From Ascaris suum (Eukaryota; Nematoda; Chromadorea; Rhabditida; Ascarididae): DNA of 64,000 nt. This document shows, in pieces, positions 1 to 13,464 of the stretch. The stretch lies in assembly GCA_013433145.1 (NCBI GenBank), contig CM024189.1, positions 2,742,001 to 2,806,000 of the forward strand. Direction: 5' to 3'. Both the position numbers and the translations under genes were made by a program. The notes below the pieces were generated by a model, which saw only the letters and a list, made by a program, of their open reading frames with translations, was not told the origin of the DNA and ran no database searches. The stretch's first letter is position 1. Every line of letters starts with the position of its first letter.

Positions 1-2515
1 GTGAACTGTTCAAGCAACGCACGCATTTCGCAAGAGACTGATAACATCACTATCTACTACTCTCTCATTTGCGCATGAATCAGAAGTTCTTTGTGCCGAA
101 ACTTTGATCATACAGAATCACATTATCACCTGGAGTTAAAATGATGTTTCCCTGAGCGGAATTTGGTTCCACAGGTGGGAGGCTTTTTCGGTGCGTTTGT
201 TCAAAATACCTCTTTAGAAGTTGGTACTTATAACATCATAATACTAAAATGTCACAAAGCTCGAAAGTTTTGCTTCTATCTTTCCCGTCTCTCCACGCGA
301 ACCAAATGATTTAGTCACTATCACTGTTTGCTTAGAGCGTATGCGCCAAGCACTATCGTCATCACACATTTCCCTCTCCTTGCTACTTACACCGCACTCA
401 CTCATCCACTCATTCCTTCTTACTTTATATTCTCACTGCCACTGACTCCATAAGCATTTCCTTTTAGTTGCTCACATCACCAGAACATAAACTTCTAATC
501 ATTAAAAAACCCCCTCCGACAAATGACCGCTCAATTTCCTACTCCCCTTCACCTTGTGACGTCCGACAGCGAAATGACCACCTCCAAGAGAGTAACTATA
601 CAAAATCCGCTGATATTTTTCTTTAGGAACACGGCAACCGACATCAAATTTTTTTTCAGCCATATCATCTGCGTAAAGCCCCATGCTGGAGATGGATTAC
701 AACTCGAGCAAGTCAGGAAGTTTCTTGGCCATCCCTACTCCCCTCTCTAAAACCACCAGCCGCACCTAAAGGCACTAACACAACGAGAATGAAGACAACT
801 CTTAACACACCACGACCGATCACACGTCACAAGAACGCAAATTTCAGTCTATTCGTTAGAGTGGGTGCCATAAGAGAAATTTTTCCGAGCGCAACTAGAA
901 CTTCACATCTTCAAACAGAGCAGATGAAAGTTGTAGATTCGTGAGCTTTAAGCAGTGTTCTTGCAGATTATCACCGCGGCGAAACACATAAAGCGCAGAT
1001 AAGATCGACTATATGTGGTACTGCTCCCATAATAGCAATCCCTATGACTGCCAGCCGGGATACTCATCAAATAAACATAACACATCTCATGCAAAAAACT
1101 ACGGGACCAAGCTCAGTAGTTACGGAATTCATTATTGCAGTAGTCGGCTTAAACTGCTCCGAAAATCTGAATCAACTTACTTATAGATGGCACTTACTCA
1201 AATCAACATGCCGAGCTGAAACAGAGGAGAGACTTGACCCTAAGACCTCAAGGAGAATATCATTCTCTACAACAGTGGTGCAAAGGCCGCAAATACCTAC
1301 ACTCTTCCCCTCCATTCCACGCTACTGCATCAGTGAGTTCTCCGATTCGTTAAAACTCGAAGAAATTGCTCAGACATTCGCCCGCAGACTTATTGACAGC
1401 AACCTCTGTTGGGAAGCACTTGCGCTTTTCATCGCTTATTGGCAACTTCCTCTTGAAATTGCTCGAAGCAACCAATTTATTGTGAGACTTACCGCAGCCA
1501 TGCACTGAACTCTGAAAGCAGCCCCGCCAATCTGTACATCTGGCATTTTTTTGACGGCGTTCCTCGCTCTCTTTCAAAAAACCTTCTGCCGCACCTCGAA
1601 GCTGCGATGACTAAAAGTCGCTATATTCTTTAGCACATTTCGTGCAAAAAATTTTCAAACTGTACGGAATGGGAAAGAACATACCAAGTAGCAGATGTGC
1701 TGACTAATCTAGGCGAAGGAACGGGAATCACCAGCGATACGAGCAGATAGACACAGAATGCTGCTGTAAAAAAAACCACGACTAACGATAAACGTCGAAT
1801 GCTTGTAAAATAAATGCGCGACGTTCTTCATACGGTTTAGCATCATCGTTCATTACAAACAAAACCCGGCAATGGTTTCTTGGTGCTGATCAAGCATGGG
1901 GTTTGAGGGATGAGATGAGTAACCACACCACCAACATTCGTATATTATTCTATTTGGGGTTCAGCACAACTGTGGGGCTGGTATACTATAAAGTGACCAT
2001 TGCCTTTAATTCGCCAGATCGTTAAATAGACAGCTCCTGCCTGAGCTCTCAAATATTAACGCACCTTTTTTCGCTCTATTTCATTTCATAGCCTTCACAT
2101 GAACACACCTATGAAAGGCTACATCCAGCAAGCATACTGAAAAAGTTGCAACTCTCAAAGCGTACATTACATGGAACGGTGACCACTGGAGTGCTTCCAA
2201 CTGTCTTTCAGCTGCAAGTTCGGATCATTTTCAATGCTCCGTATATTGCAGCAAACAGGTATGACGGCGGATGCATCTTAAACTCAAGCAACGCTATGGA
2301 TTTAAAGGGCGAGATAACACGGAGAGAGAACTATGCTGTCATTACACCGTCAGAATATTTATGAAATAGAAATAACAAAAATAGGAAGAAGACCAAACCG
2401 ACCTCTAAGTTCAGAATATCAGGGAACAGTCTTATGCTCGCTGCGCAAAGGACAATATGGGGAAGTCCTGTCTATACAGGTATGCCTGCCTGCTTGTGTG
2501 TTGCTTTTAACCGAG

Positions 2516-2516
<1 letters not shown>

Positions 2517-2589
<73 letters not shown>

Positions 2590-2610
2590 TATAATATATA
2601 TATATATATA
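2517..2610. repeat. (TA)n microsatellite
   Basis: About 35 uninterrupted TA units (2517-2586), a short GTATAA break, then more TA to 2610. The six-frame YIYIYI peptides here are artefacts. Confidence 0.97.
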
Positions 2611-3289
2611 GTTCTGCGTATAAATAAACTATCGAAACTGAATTTAAGAATGTCATGAATGTAGTAACCCATGCGGTGATCTCCTGTATCGCATTTCAAG
2701 TTGTTCATCGACTTATCGACGCAGCTAAATGTTCACAAAAAAATGCGCCATTTCGTAATCATTCGAATTTTCAGTTTTCATTGATCGCGTCACAAAAGCG
2801 ATTCTTCTGCGGATTACTTCTAGTAGCTATGCTTCGGCGTTAAATCCAATCTCGGCAGCGGCCCGGAAAAGTGCCAAGCGCGATCTCATGCGAAATCATA
2901 TGGAGATAAATCAAGCTCAATACCACCAAATAACTGGCACACTGCGCCTGCCTTCCTCTATTTCCCCACAAGGTAGGCCGACTATACCTTTAGCGCTTGC
3001 TTTTTTCATCTAATAGGAGCTCACGGAAGCTTAGACAAGTTATTTAACAATCGAACTCTTCGGAGCACCGAAGGCGTCCCCAAACGTAGGTGTCGCATTC
3101 TTTACCCCCTATCTGCAGACCCGACCAATCTCCTATTTTGCCAGTACCTTCGTTGTCCCGTTTTTTCTCGTTCGCTATGTGCGTCTCCACCACGTGCGCC
3201 TGCATAGTGCACATACGCTCTGCAGTTGGAACAACACAACCACGGCACATGAAAAGAAGTTGACGAATCGAAACCTAGAAAACAATATT

Positions 3290-3305
3290 CCCCCCCCCCC
3301 CCCCC
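3290..3305. repeat. Poly-C tract (C16)
   Basis: Sixteen consecutive C. One of three similar C runs in the window (also 3763-3777 and 55668-55684); the lengths may be unreliable in assembly. Confidence 0.95.
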
Positions 3306-3620
3306 AATTCACAATAGTTTTTCATAGCATCAGGGTCATCTGAACGTTTAGATTCTACAGGAAGCACGGTTTCTTTTTGCCTTTCAAGCAGAACCAAGGA
3401 GGTGGCAACCATCCTAGCAGTCAATCTCCCTCGCCCAACTCAATACCGAAAGTCTCATTATCCCGTTTTAAGGTTCTACAGACCCTCCCGTTTTTTCTCT
3501 CGCCACCCTCCCCCCGTTCGCGACTTCTTTCAAAAAACCCGTCCAGTGAGTCAACAGCCAGATAAGGTACTCACGCCCACAGAAGTATGCAAAGGGAGGT
3601 TCTGCAAGGTGTGCGACTGC

Positions 3621-3690
3621 AAGCTTTCGGAATGCACTCACGCCCACTCTTCCCTTTCGCTGTACAGAAAAATGATGCCGATAACAAAGC
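3621..3690. repeat. Diverged repeat copy A (partner at 4474-4544)
   Basis: Shares an ordered series of blocks with 4474-4544: CTTCG-AATGC, then CGACTCTTCCCT-like, then a GATG-CGCCGATAAC-AAG-like end. Identity by eye is about 70 percent. The family is not recognised. Confidence 0.5.
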
Positions 3691-3762
3691 GACATATCTC
3701 TTGAGTATGTGCAACACCTAGAACTCTTTGTTATACAGACGCGTGTGCACACTACACTGCAA

Positions 3763-3777
3763 CCCCCCCCCCCCCCC
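3763..3777. repeat. Poly-C tract (C15)
   Basis: Fifteen consecutive C in otherwise unannotated intergenic DNA. Confidence 0.95.
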
Positions 3778-4473
3778 ACGCTATCGATAGTAGTGCCAAC
3801 GTGGTATCCCCCCACTCCCCCCTTCACTTAACGATAGAAATAGTGACGTTTCTTTATGCGGCACTACTGCGTATTACAGTATTCAGCATTCGCAGCTATC
3901 ATATCCTTACCAAGCTTCCTAGGGATATCTTTTGAAACTCCTGATTTCAAGATAAGCCGTTTTTGAAAGACCGAAGATTTCACCCCAAGGATTACAGCTA
4001 GAATCCATGTAAAGGGCGGGCACCGAGCCGCTTCAAACTGCCATGCTCGACCGTCACGTAAGAAGAGACCCTTACCAGGTAACTTTGATGGTTCAAAAGT
4101 GTCGCATTTAGCCAAAAATTTCGAAGCAAGCCTTGCGGAGAGTGGCAGCGACCTTACATCTCTGAGGGGCGAGCGCCCTAAGATGCAGTAGCCTCTTCTC
4201 TTTTTCATCAAAAACACGGAAGGCTGTGTTATTTTGCCTTCATCAGAAAAATTTCCCTTGTCACTTGTCTAGGGTTTGAATCTTGCCACACACTACTCTC
4301 ACTGAGCTGCAGGTGCTGATATGACTAACCAATAAACCTGCTTTACCAAAATCTGGCGAGTCGGCGAAAGGAGGAACGTGAAGAACGATGGGGATGAGAG
4401 TCGCGATGCTGCACGCACGCTCACCTACGAGAGAATACGAGGGAAGCTGTAGTACAAGACGTGTGCGCTCAAA

Positions 4474-4544
4474 GATCTTCGAAATGCGCTCGTGCCGACT
4501 CTTCCCTACCCCCGCACGGGAAAAAAGATGCGCCGATAACCAAG
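4474..4544. repeat. Diverged repeat copy B (partner at 3621-3690)
   Basis: Second copy, same orientation, about 850 bp downstream of copy A. Flanking sequence is less similar, so this looks like a short shared core rather than a clean tandem duplication. Confidence 0.5.
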
Positions 4545-7453
4545 TTTTCTCACCCTTCCACTTTCTTCCTTACTCCTTCCTCCTCTCAGTAGAAGGAAGT
4601 GTCGAAAACGCTTCACATAGTCAGGTAGGGGAGGCCGGAGACGGAAGACGGGGAGAAGGGGGAAGTGGTACATTTGTGAAGTTTTCCGGTCCCATGAGAC
4701 GACCGCTATGATTTGCTGCATGCAGTACAACGCAAAAATCACATTCAACATCTACTGTGCACATAACGAAATGATTCAGCGAACTGAAATACTCGGTCGC
4801 AACTCTCACGCTCTATTATATTTACGACTCATCAGCGAAATCACCTGAACTACCATCCTAATAGTGTATCATAAAAGACGCCATAATAAAACGTTTGAGT
4901 TTATAGCGACTATGCCAAAAATTTAAAAACTTCTTTTGCAAGATTCAATAAGAAATGAGCCTGCTTTCATCAAGTGAAAAAAAAAACAACAACAGGCAAG
5001 CACCCGCCAAGAGCAAGCTCACCTGCTATGAAGCAATTGTTCACGAACCGCAACACATCAAAATTTTAGATCAGCAGTAATTTTATCGTCACGTTTTATA
5101 AGTATACGCTACTCGAGAAACAGGTATAAACGAGTAAGACATAGAATGCACAATTCTGACGACATTCCAGCAATGAAGAAAAACAAGCCTAATATCAAAG
5201 ATTAAACAAAGATCGAACAAAACTAGCATCAAAAACATGCGCAAAACTTCAACGGAAGATCAAATAGACCAACCGACCGCACCCTAGAGCCTAATGAAGG
5301 CACAATAAATGAAACAGACAACTTAACCATTCAAAAAAAAAAAAAAAAAAACCGCCAACAGAAATGAATTTTATCGACGAAGACAAATCAGAAATAAAAA
5401 ATTTCATAATATTGCACAATAATCACTCGATTCAACACTCTTCACGTGACTCACTACTAATCCCGCCGGATTCAAATACTCAAAATTCCAGCACTGATGT
5501 CACAGTCTTTCGTCGATTAGTAGATTATTCGAGAGATCTTTGCGAAAGAAAAAAGAAAAGAAAAGAAATGGCGTTATTTCTATAATATTTATTAATTATT
5601 ATTCTCAAATAAATGAAATTACTACGAAATTGTAGGCAAGTGTTAGAAATTCGCGCAAATTTAAAACCACAGACTGACTAGACAAGAGAAAAAAGGAATG
5701 GAAGAAAAATCTCGAGTCGAAACGTGAAAATGGAAGATCGATTATCGGTTGCCCTCCCAACGGTGTGCTCCCCTAACGCACAGACTGTGTGCCGTGGTGA
5801 ACGTTTGCGAATCACGCATGCACAACTCGAAAAAAAAAACTTCAAGCTGCCCGCATTCGCCCTGAATTTTTGTGATCGCCTCCTTTGCACTTAGAATTTC
5901 TGAATCGTGCGCAGCTATGACAAGCGAAAAGAATCACATCTTAAACATACTTTGCATTTATACACAAGCAAGATTTGTTTAATATGCTTACACGCATATC
6001 TCTACTCTTTACAGTTTATCTCCCTGGAAAGGGGTAAGGTTTGTTCAAATCTTTACCGATTTGACCACTATTCTCGGTGATTCTGAATTTGCTCGACGAA
6101 AACCTAATGCAACAAACGGCGATTTGTAAAATTCCACTAATTTAGGACGGTTGACTTTTGGTCATTGATGGTTATGGCTGCTCGCGAAACTTCCGGTCAG
6201 CAATCTATTAAGACATGCGACATCTGACCATCGTTCGGCGACTGCAAAAACTGATGAAAAGATAGTAGGATGGTCACACACGCTCGATTGGCCGAATTTC
6301 ACACAAGCCTGGTGCAGCATAAAAATCGGGTTGATAGCAGAATATCACAAAGTGGAACATGCCATCCGCTTTTACAACCAGGTTGCTGTTCGTCATATGA
6401 ACACCTGGATGGCATAACCGTTATCTCGTTGTTAGTCACCTAGGAAGCTACTGATCTCAAGAATATTTCATCGACTTTTCTCATTCTTTCTGTTCTTAAG
6501 AATATTGTCCACCGTAGTTGCATTGTGCAGTAGGAGAAAAATCGATCCGTTTGATCGACGAGGTTTCGAGTGGTCGGTTCGTAGCGTTTGACGCAACACT
6601 GTTCGCACATCGTTATCGTATAAGGTGGAAACGATCGGGCTGTGCTGCGGTCGGTGAGGTCGGTGAAGAGCTCGAACTTTGAGGAGACTGCTTACTTGTG
6701 CATGTGTGACTTACTTCTGCGATGTAATTTTTTACGTTTGCATGTCTCCTACCGCTGCATTCTCAGGTGACGTGCCATCGTTGCATCCGTGTCTTTCAGT
6801 TCTCAAGGTGACGTAGGAATGTTGTGTGGGAAGGCTTAGGTTGATATTGATTGTCCTTGAGGGAAAATATTGGTATTAAACCTTTCACAGGAATTACGGG
6901 AAGTCGTAATTGCGGAACTAGCTTTAGGAAGAAATCTGGCTTGAGCCTCAGCTGGCAAGAAATCCAGCACCGTCTCCACCGCTCAAAAATCTTTTTGCTC
7001 CGACTCTTTTCCAAATAGGCTTTGCTGCAGTTCCACGCTCGACGAGTGCCTCGGCTTCAGCATCGGAGATTCCCGGGTCCTGAACAACACCATCCCTGCC
7101 TGAAGGAACATTCAGAAATATGATATTCTTCCAACGGACGGCAAAAAAAAAGTGGTTTCGGCACCGCAACCTCTGCAGGACTTTGTAGAATAAGCTATAA
7201 AGTGTTATGAATGCCGAGCAGTTTGTGTCTGTTTTCATATCTTTGCTGGAGTCCACTACTCAAGCATCCAGTAAAACAGCTGCGTTCACTGATTCTTGTG
7301 GGAAGAAAAATGCAGCTCAGGCTTCGGGCTCTAGAAAACACTCGGCTTGGGCTTCAGATAAAAAGAGAGTCGGCCACAGCTCTGACTTCTAGACTTGGCT
7401 CTAGAAAAAACTTGACTCGACGATTGCAGTACGTCAACGTTTTAGAAATGGTT

Positions 7454-8173
7454 CACTGCATATGCTGCTTTAAATGAGGCCATCTTTTATCCCTCTCTTG
7501 CATTTTTTGGAAGTTTGTGCTGTTGGCGGGGAGTATTGATATGTCACCGTTCATCATAAAAATAAGAAATGGAACACAATGCTGCAGGTGCTTTGCTTGC
7601 AGTATCACATGCATCACCTCATCATACGGATATGAGGACGCCTGTCGTCTGTGTGCATTTTTTGAGGCGCTCTGTATCACCTTAGAATCAGCTAAGGCAT
7701 GCGGCAAAAATACACTAAGAGACGACTCTATCGTTCTAAGTTCTAGCAAAATGCGCCACACTGTTTTATTAGTGGCACTGGCTATTAGCCACATATTAAC
7801 AGAGACGATGGTGTGTCAGGTGGATCAACGAGATTGCAACGGATGTCAGAAGTTCATACGGTTACAAGCGAATGCGTGCAGTTGTGATGAAATCAGTCTG
7901 AGGAGATGCTCTAGCTTTTTTCCTTCAGAGTCGGGCTTGAATCGTTCGCGATCAGAACCAAGAGCGGATTCAACCCAGACCTTTTCCTCATATTTTGCCT
8001 TAGCACGCTTCAGCCCTTTCGCCGCCTTCGTAATACGAGCTCTGCCATTGACCATGTTGCACTGCTCGCAGGAGGAGATAACACTGTTGTTGTTGCACAT
8101 CTGCTTGTGTACCATATTTGTCCTTGATTGAAGAATGTCTCCTCCTTTCAAAGCCACATTTCTCATCCACCTC
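7454..8173 (-). pseudogene. Frame-broken coding-like stretch, unidentified
   Basis: Reading the minus strand from a good acceptor (TGCTTTTAG before 8173), one frame opens with a charged peptide (EVDEKCGFERRRHSS...). A second frame then carries a Lys/Arg/Glu-rich run (RITKAAKGLKRAKAKYEEK...) that ends at a stop at 7846-7848. After a further break, a third open stretch runs 7794-7453 (YPYDEVMHVILQAKHLQH...). The composition on this strand is protein-like, while the opposite-strand 204-codon ORF (7517-8131) is rich in Leu, Cys, Ser and Phe, as antisense frames often are. I do not recognise a family. It could be a decayed mobile element, an old pseudogene, or exons of a gene whose junctions I failed to resolve. 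Confidence 0.25.
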
Positions 8174-8706
8174 CTAAAAGCATAACAGGTGGATTACAGA
8201 TTTGCCGGTGGATACTCTTCCATTACTGAATCACACATGTCCCCATGCCCTTCTGGCCTATAAAGCGCTTTGTCCACAATCCTGGCTTTGGTTTGGCTCG
8301 TTGTCTAAAATGACTAGTTGCTTCATACATACTCAGTGGTTTGTTTCAGCAAGGTGCTGCGTAATGCTAAGCTACTGAACAGAAAGTCGATGATGCACGA
8401 TTATCGCTGCACATTTAAGTCTTTGCTTTTTGGGTTGTTTATAATTCATTTCTCAATATTGGATGCTTTTGCCAAAATTTCCAGCATTATCCCATCCCAT
8501 TGGGCAGAACAGCAAACCGAATTAATGTCAAATAATTGGATATTAGTAAGAAAGCTGCAATTGTCTTTTAGCATACTCACAAACTCCCACCGCGTTTCTC
8601 TTCCTTACATCGATGTTCAGCTTGATTGTTGTTCTTTGCAGGTTGATGTTCGCGTCTTCTGTGATAGCTAACCCCCGACGTTGTTGTCCAGTGTATCCGT
8701 TGATCT

Positions 8707-8714
8707 ATTTTCAG
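8707..8714 (+). promoter_or_regulatory. Probable spliced-leader trans-splice acceptor of NDUFA7
   Basis: ATTTTCAG ends at 8714, 27 bases before the NDUFA7 start codon, with no coding exon found upstream. In nematodes this arrangement is typical of spliced-leader addition. It supports 8742 as the start. Confidence 0.6.
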
Positions 8715-8741
8715 TGAGGTTGTTGCGGATTCTGTACAACG

Positions 8742-11363
<2,622 letters not shown>

Positions 11364-11448
11364 ACAGAAGTGTGATATAGGTGGTTTTGCGTAACGCATA
11401 AACCTTAGGCATCATGCCTCATATTCGTAATGAATGTCGCTTTATTGC

Positions 11449-11454
11449 AATAAA
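11449..11454 (+). terminator. Poly(A) signal of NDUFA7
   Basis: AATAAA 86 bases after the stop codon at 11361-11363, an ordinary nematode 3' UTR length. Confidence 0.6.
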
Positions 11455-11469
11455 AGTTGTTGGTCGACA

Positions 11470-11720
11470 GGTGGACAGGTTTAGTTGCATTGATACGGAA
11501 AATGTTCTCAATGATGAGACGATGAAACTCGATAATTTTGCCCTCTATTTTATTTCATTCTATGAGGCGGCATATCCGTTTATTACAATGTCTAATTTTT
11601 CTTGAACTAGCTATTATAGCTTAATCGAAGATGTATGGGTAATAACGTTTATCAACTTTTTTCGCGAGTAAGGTAATTTATTAAGCGTTGTTAATGTAGT
11701 AACAGTAAAGTTTTTTTTCT

Positions 11721-11751
<31 letters not shown>

Positions 11752-13428
11752 AGGTGGGAGAGAATCGTTCCGATTTTTTAACAATTTAAGCCGTCGATTT
11801 TGCTGTTCTGCGCAAATATATGAAGATATGCTGTCGAGTTCGCTTTCTGATGCCTTTAATGTATGTGTTGTGCACATCTCCTTTTACAATAGATCGTGTA
11901 GATGAAATGCGGAATAAAGCCTTCTTTCGATGATAAATATTCATATATAAGCATTGGTTCATTAATAAAACCACAAGCTATTGCTTTTTAATGCTCTTTC
12001 TGGGTATCATAAATGTTTTTCTTTCATTTCCTGGTTTTTTGTGATATGTTGCGATAAGGTACCACAGTATAAATTCTTCGGTGTTCTAGGTGAGACCACT
12101 GAACTTTGACCTAATTTACTGAGGCAGAGTACTCTATAAGCCACCATTTAACGCTATTTTGAGTAGCATAAAGTGCGTAGGGGAGGAATTCAAGAAAGAG
12201 ATGATAGAAAAGGCAATATCACTGCTAGACAGTGCTCAGAAAATGCTGCATTGGTTCACCACTGTCCACCATCTCGCTATAATGAGACACTTGGTGGAAT
12301 GGGCTTATGCCTTAGTTGGAAGGGGATAGTTCGTTGAGCAAAAAGAACATTCTAGGCGATAGAAACAGGAAAGGCAGCATTCGTCGGTGAATACCGCTAA
12401 TGGATTTTATTCGGATCTCGGGAAAGAGTTCGGTTTTTGCTGTTTCAATTTTTTCGTCATTTGATTCCTAGGTCGGATCTAAATCTCGCCGTTTTGTACG
12501 TGACCATAGCCACGGGAGGAGGGTATTACTTCAACTCTCAAATATTGGGGAAAACGATAGGAAAGTTGTACTTGTTTCGACATGTTTTTGACTCTAAATA
12601 ATGCAATTATTTTTGTGATGTATAGCTTCGTTAGTTACAACTTCTTGTCATCTTCTCAAGGAGCCAAGTTTACGTTAGTTGTTGGTAAGAAAGTGAACAT
12701 ACGGTCAGAGGTACATATGCAAGAGAATTTGCATTACGATCTGAACTCTGCTGCTCTGAGGATATAAGAGCGATGTGGCAGTGCGAGTGAACTGCTTGGA
12801 GTTTTCTTTGAGTCGTTTCTGGTGCTGCTGAAAATTTTCAGGTGCAGAGAATTAATAGCAGATAGCCTCTTGATAACGCTATGAAGGCGAAACGAGCTGA
12901 GAACTTAAGTGAACCATTTCCGCTGTTTGGTTGTTAGCTAGTCCAAAACTATCAAAATTTTTCATCTGTGCCTCGAGGTTGGTTGTTGATATTCCTTCGT
13001 AGTCGGGCTGCAAATAGCGGGTGCACTCCAACTAGTAGAGGTCAGTCTGGGTTTGAGGGTTTCCGGAGTGGCATTAACAGGCCAAGTTTTACAAGCCAGT
13101 ACTGGAGCTTGTTAAATTTTATGGTTACGCGAAAGTCGAAGGAACACCATAGAAGAATTTAAGAATTAATGAACTTATTTTAAAGTTTTTGCAAATTTGC
13201 CCAAAAGCGGTGCCTACAAGAGTTGTTAAGGGTTTGAAAACATCCGTACGAAATATGGGTTGTTTCGACAGTTGTAATTATCGCTTGTCGTTTGCTCACA
13301 TCCAGGCAGATCCAGCAAAGATCGGGATCCCCTCTGAAGCAGCTTTCTGACAAGATGTTGATGTTGGTCGTTGCTTGCGCTGTGTTCTCGCTGTTGTTAT
13401 ATCATGGTTTCCGCTTTATTTAGATCTT
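11470..13428. other. Spacer between NDUFA7 and UQCRQ
   Basis: About 2 kb with no supported gene. It contains a 30-base G run at 11721-11750. Short open frames (for example 12968-13162 plus) have no family signature. If the two flanking genes form an operon, this is a long intercistronic region compared with the roughly 100 bp typical of C. elegans. Confidence 0.5.
11721..11750. repeat. Poly-G tract (G30)
   Basis: Thirty consecutive G preceded by T-rich sequence. Such a tract is exceptional in nematode DNA of this composition. It may be a real G-quadruplex-forming tract or partly an assembly or polishing artefact. Confidence 0.95.
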
Positions 13429-13435
13429 GTTTTAG
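13429..13435 (+). promoter_or_regulatory. Probable trans-splice acceptor of UQCRQ
   Basis: TGTTTTAG-type acceptor ending at 13435, 29 bases before the UQCRQ start codon, with no coding exon upstream. SL1 or SL2 use cannot be told from genomic sequence. Confidence 0.5.
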
Positions 13436-13464
13436 AGATATCAAGGAGTACTCACATCGAGAAA

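Larger units (their letters stand above)
1..7453. other. Intergenic region, no gene supported
   Basis: No conserved protein, RNA gene or convincing exon chain was found on either strand. Open frames up to 154 codons exist (for example 1044-1508 plus), but they lack splice context and recognisable motifs. The stretch contains a (TA)n microsatellite at 2517-2610, two poly-C runs, and a pair of diverged 70-bp copies near 3.6 and 4.5 kb, which suggests repeat-derived DNA. Bases 6,950-7,400 are locally richer in G and C and carry many CTCGG/TCTAGAAAA-type words, probably degenerate repeat. Confidence 0.5.

Noticed and set aside
1044..1508. 154-codon plus-strand ORF
   Set aside because: No motif, no acceptor or poly(A) context and no neighbouring exons; could be chance or old repeat. 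Kept out of the gene list.
2333..2708. YIYIYI-repeat ORFs (also at 10418-10689)
   Set aside because: Artefacts of (TA)n microsatellites.
3468..3827. 119-codon minus ORF with poly-Gly run, and overlapping plus ORFs at 3377-3704
   Set aside because: The Gly/Pro runs come from poly-C/poly-G tracts; both strands are open by composition.
7517..8131. Longest plus-strand ORF in the window (204 codons) with a signal-peptide-like internal Met
   Set aside because: Leu/Cys/Ser/Phe-rich composition and the opposite strand's charged, protein-like frames indicate an antisense shadow; no splice or start context supports it.
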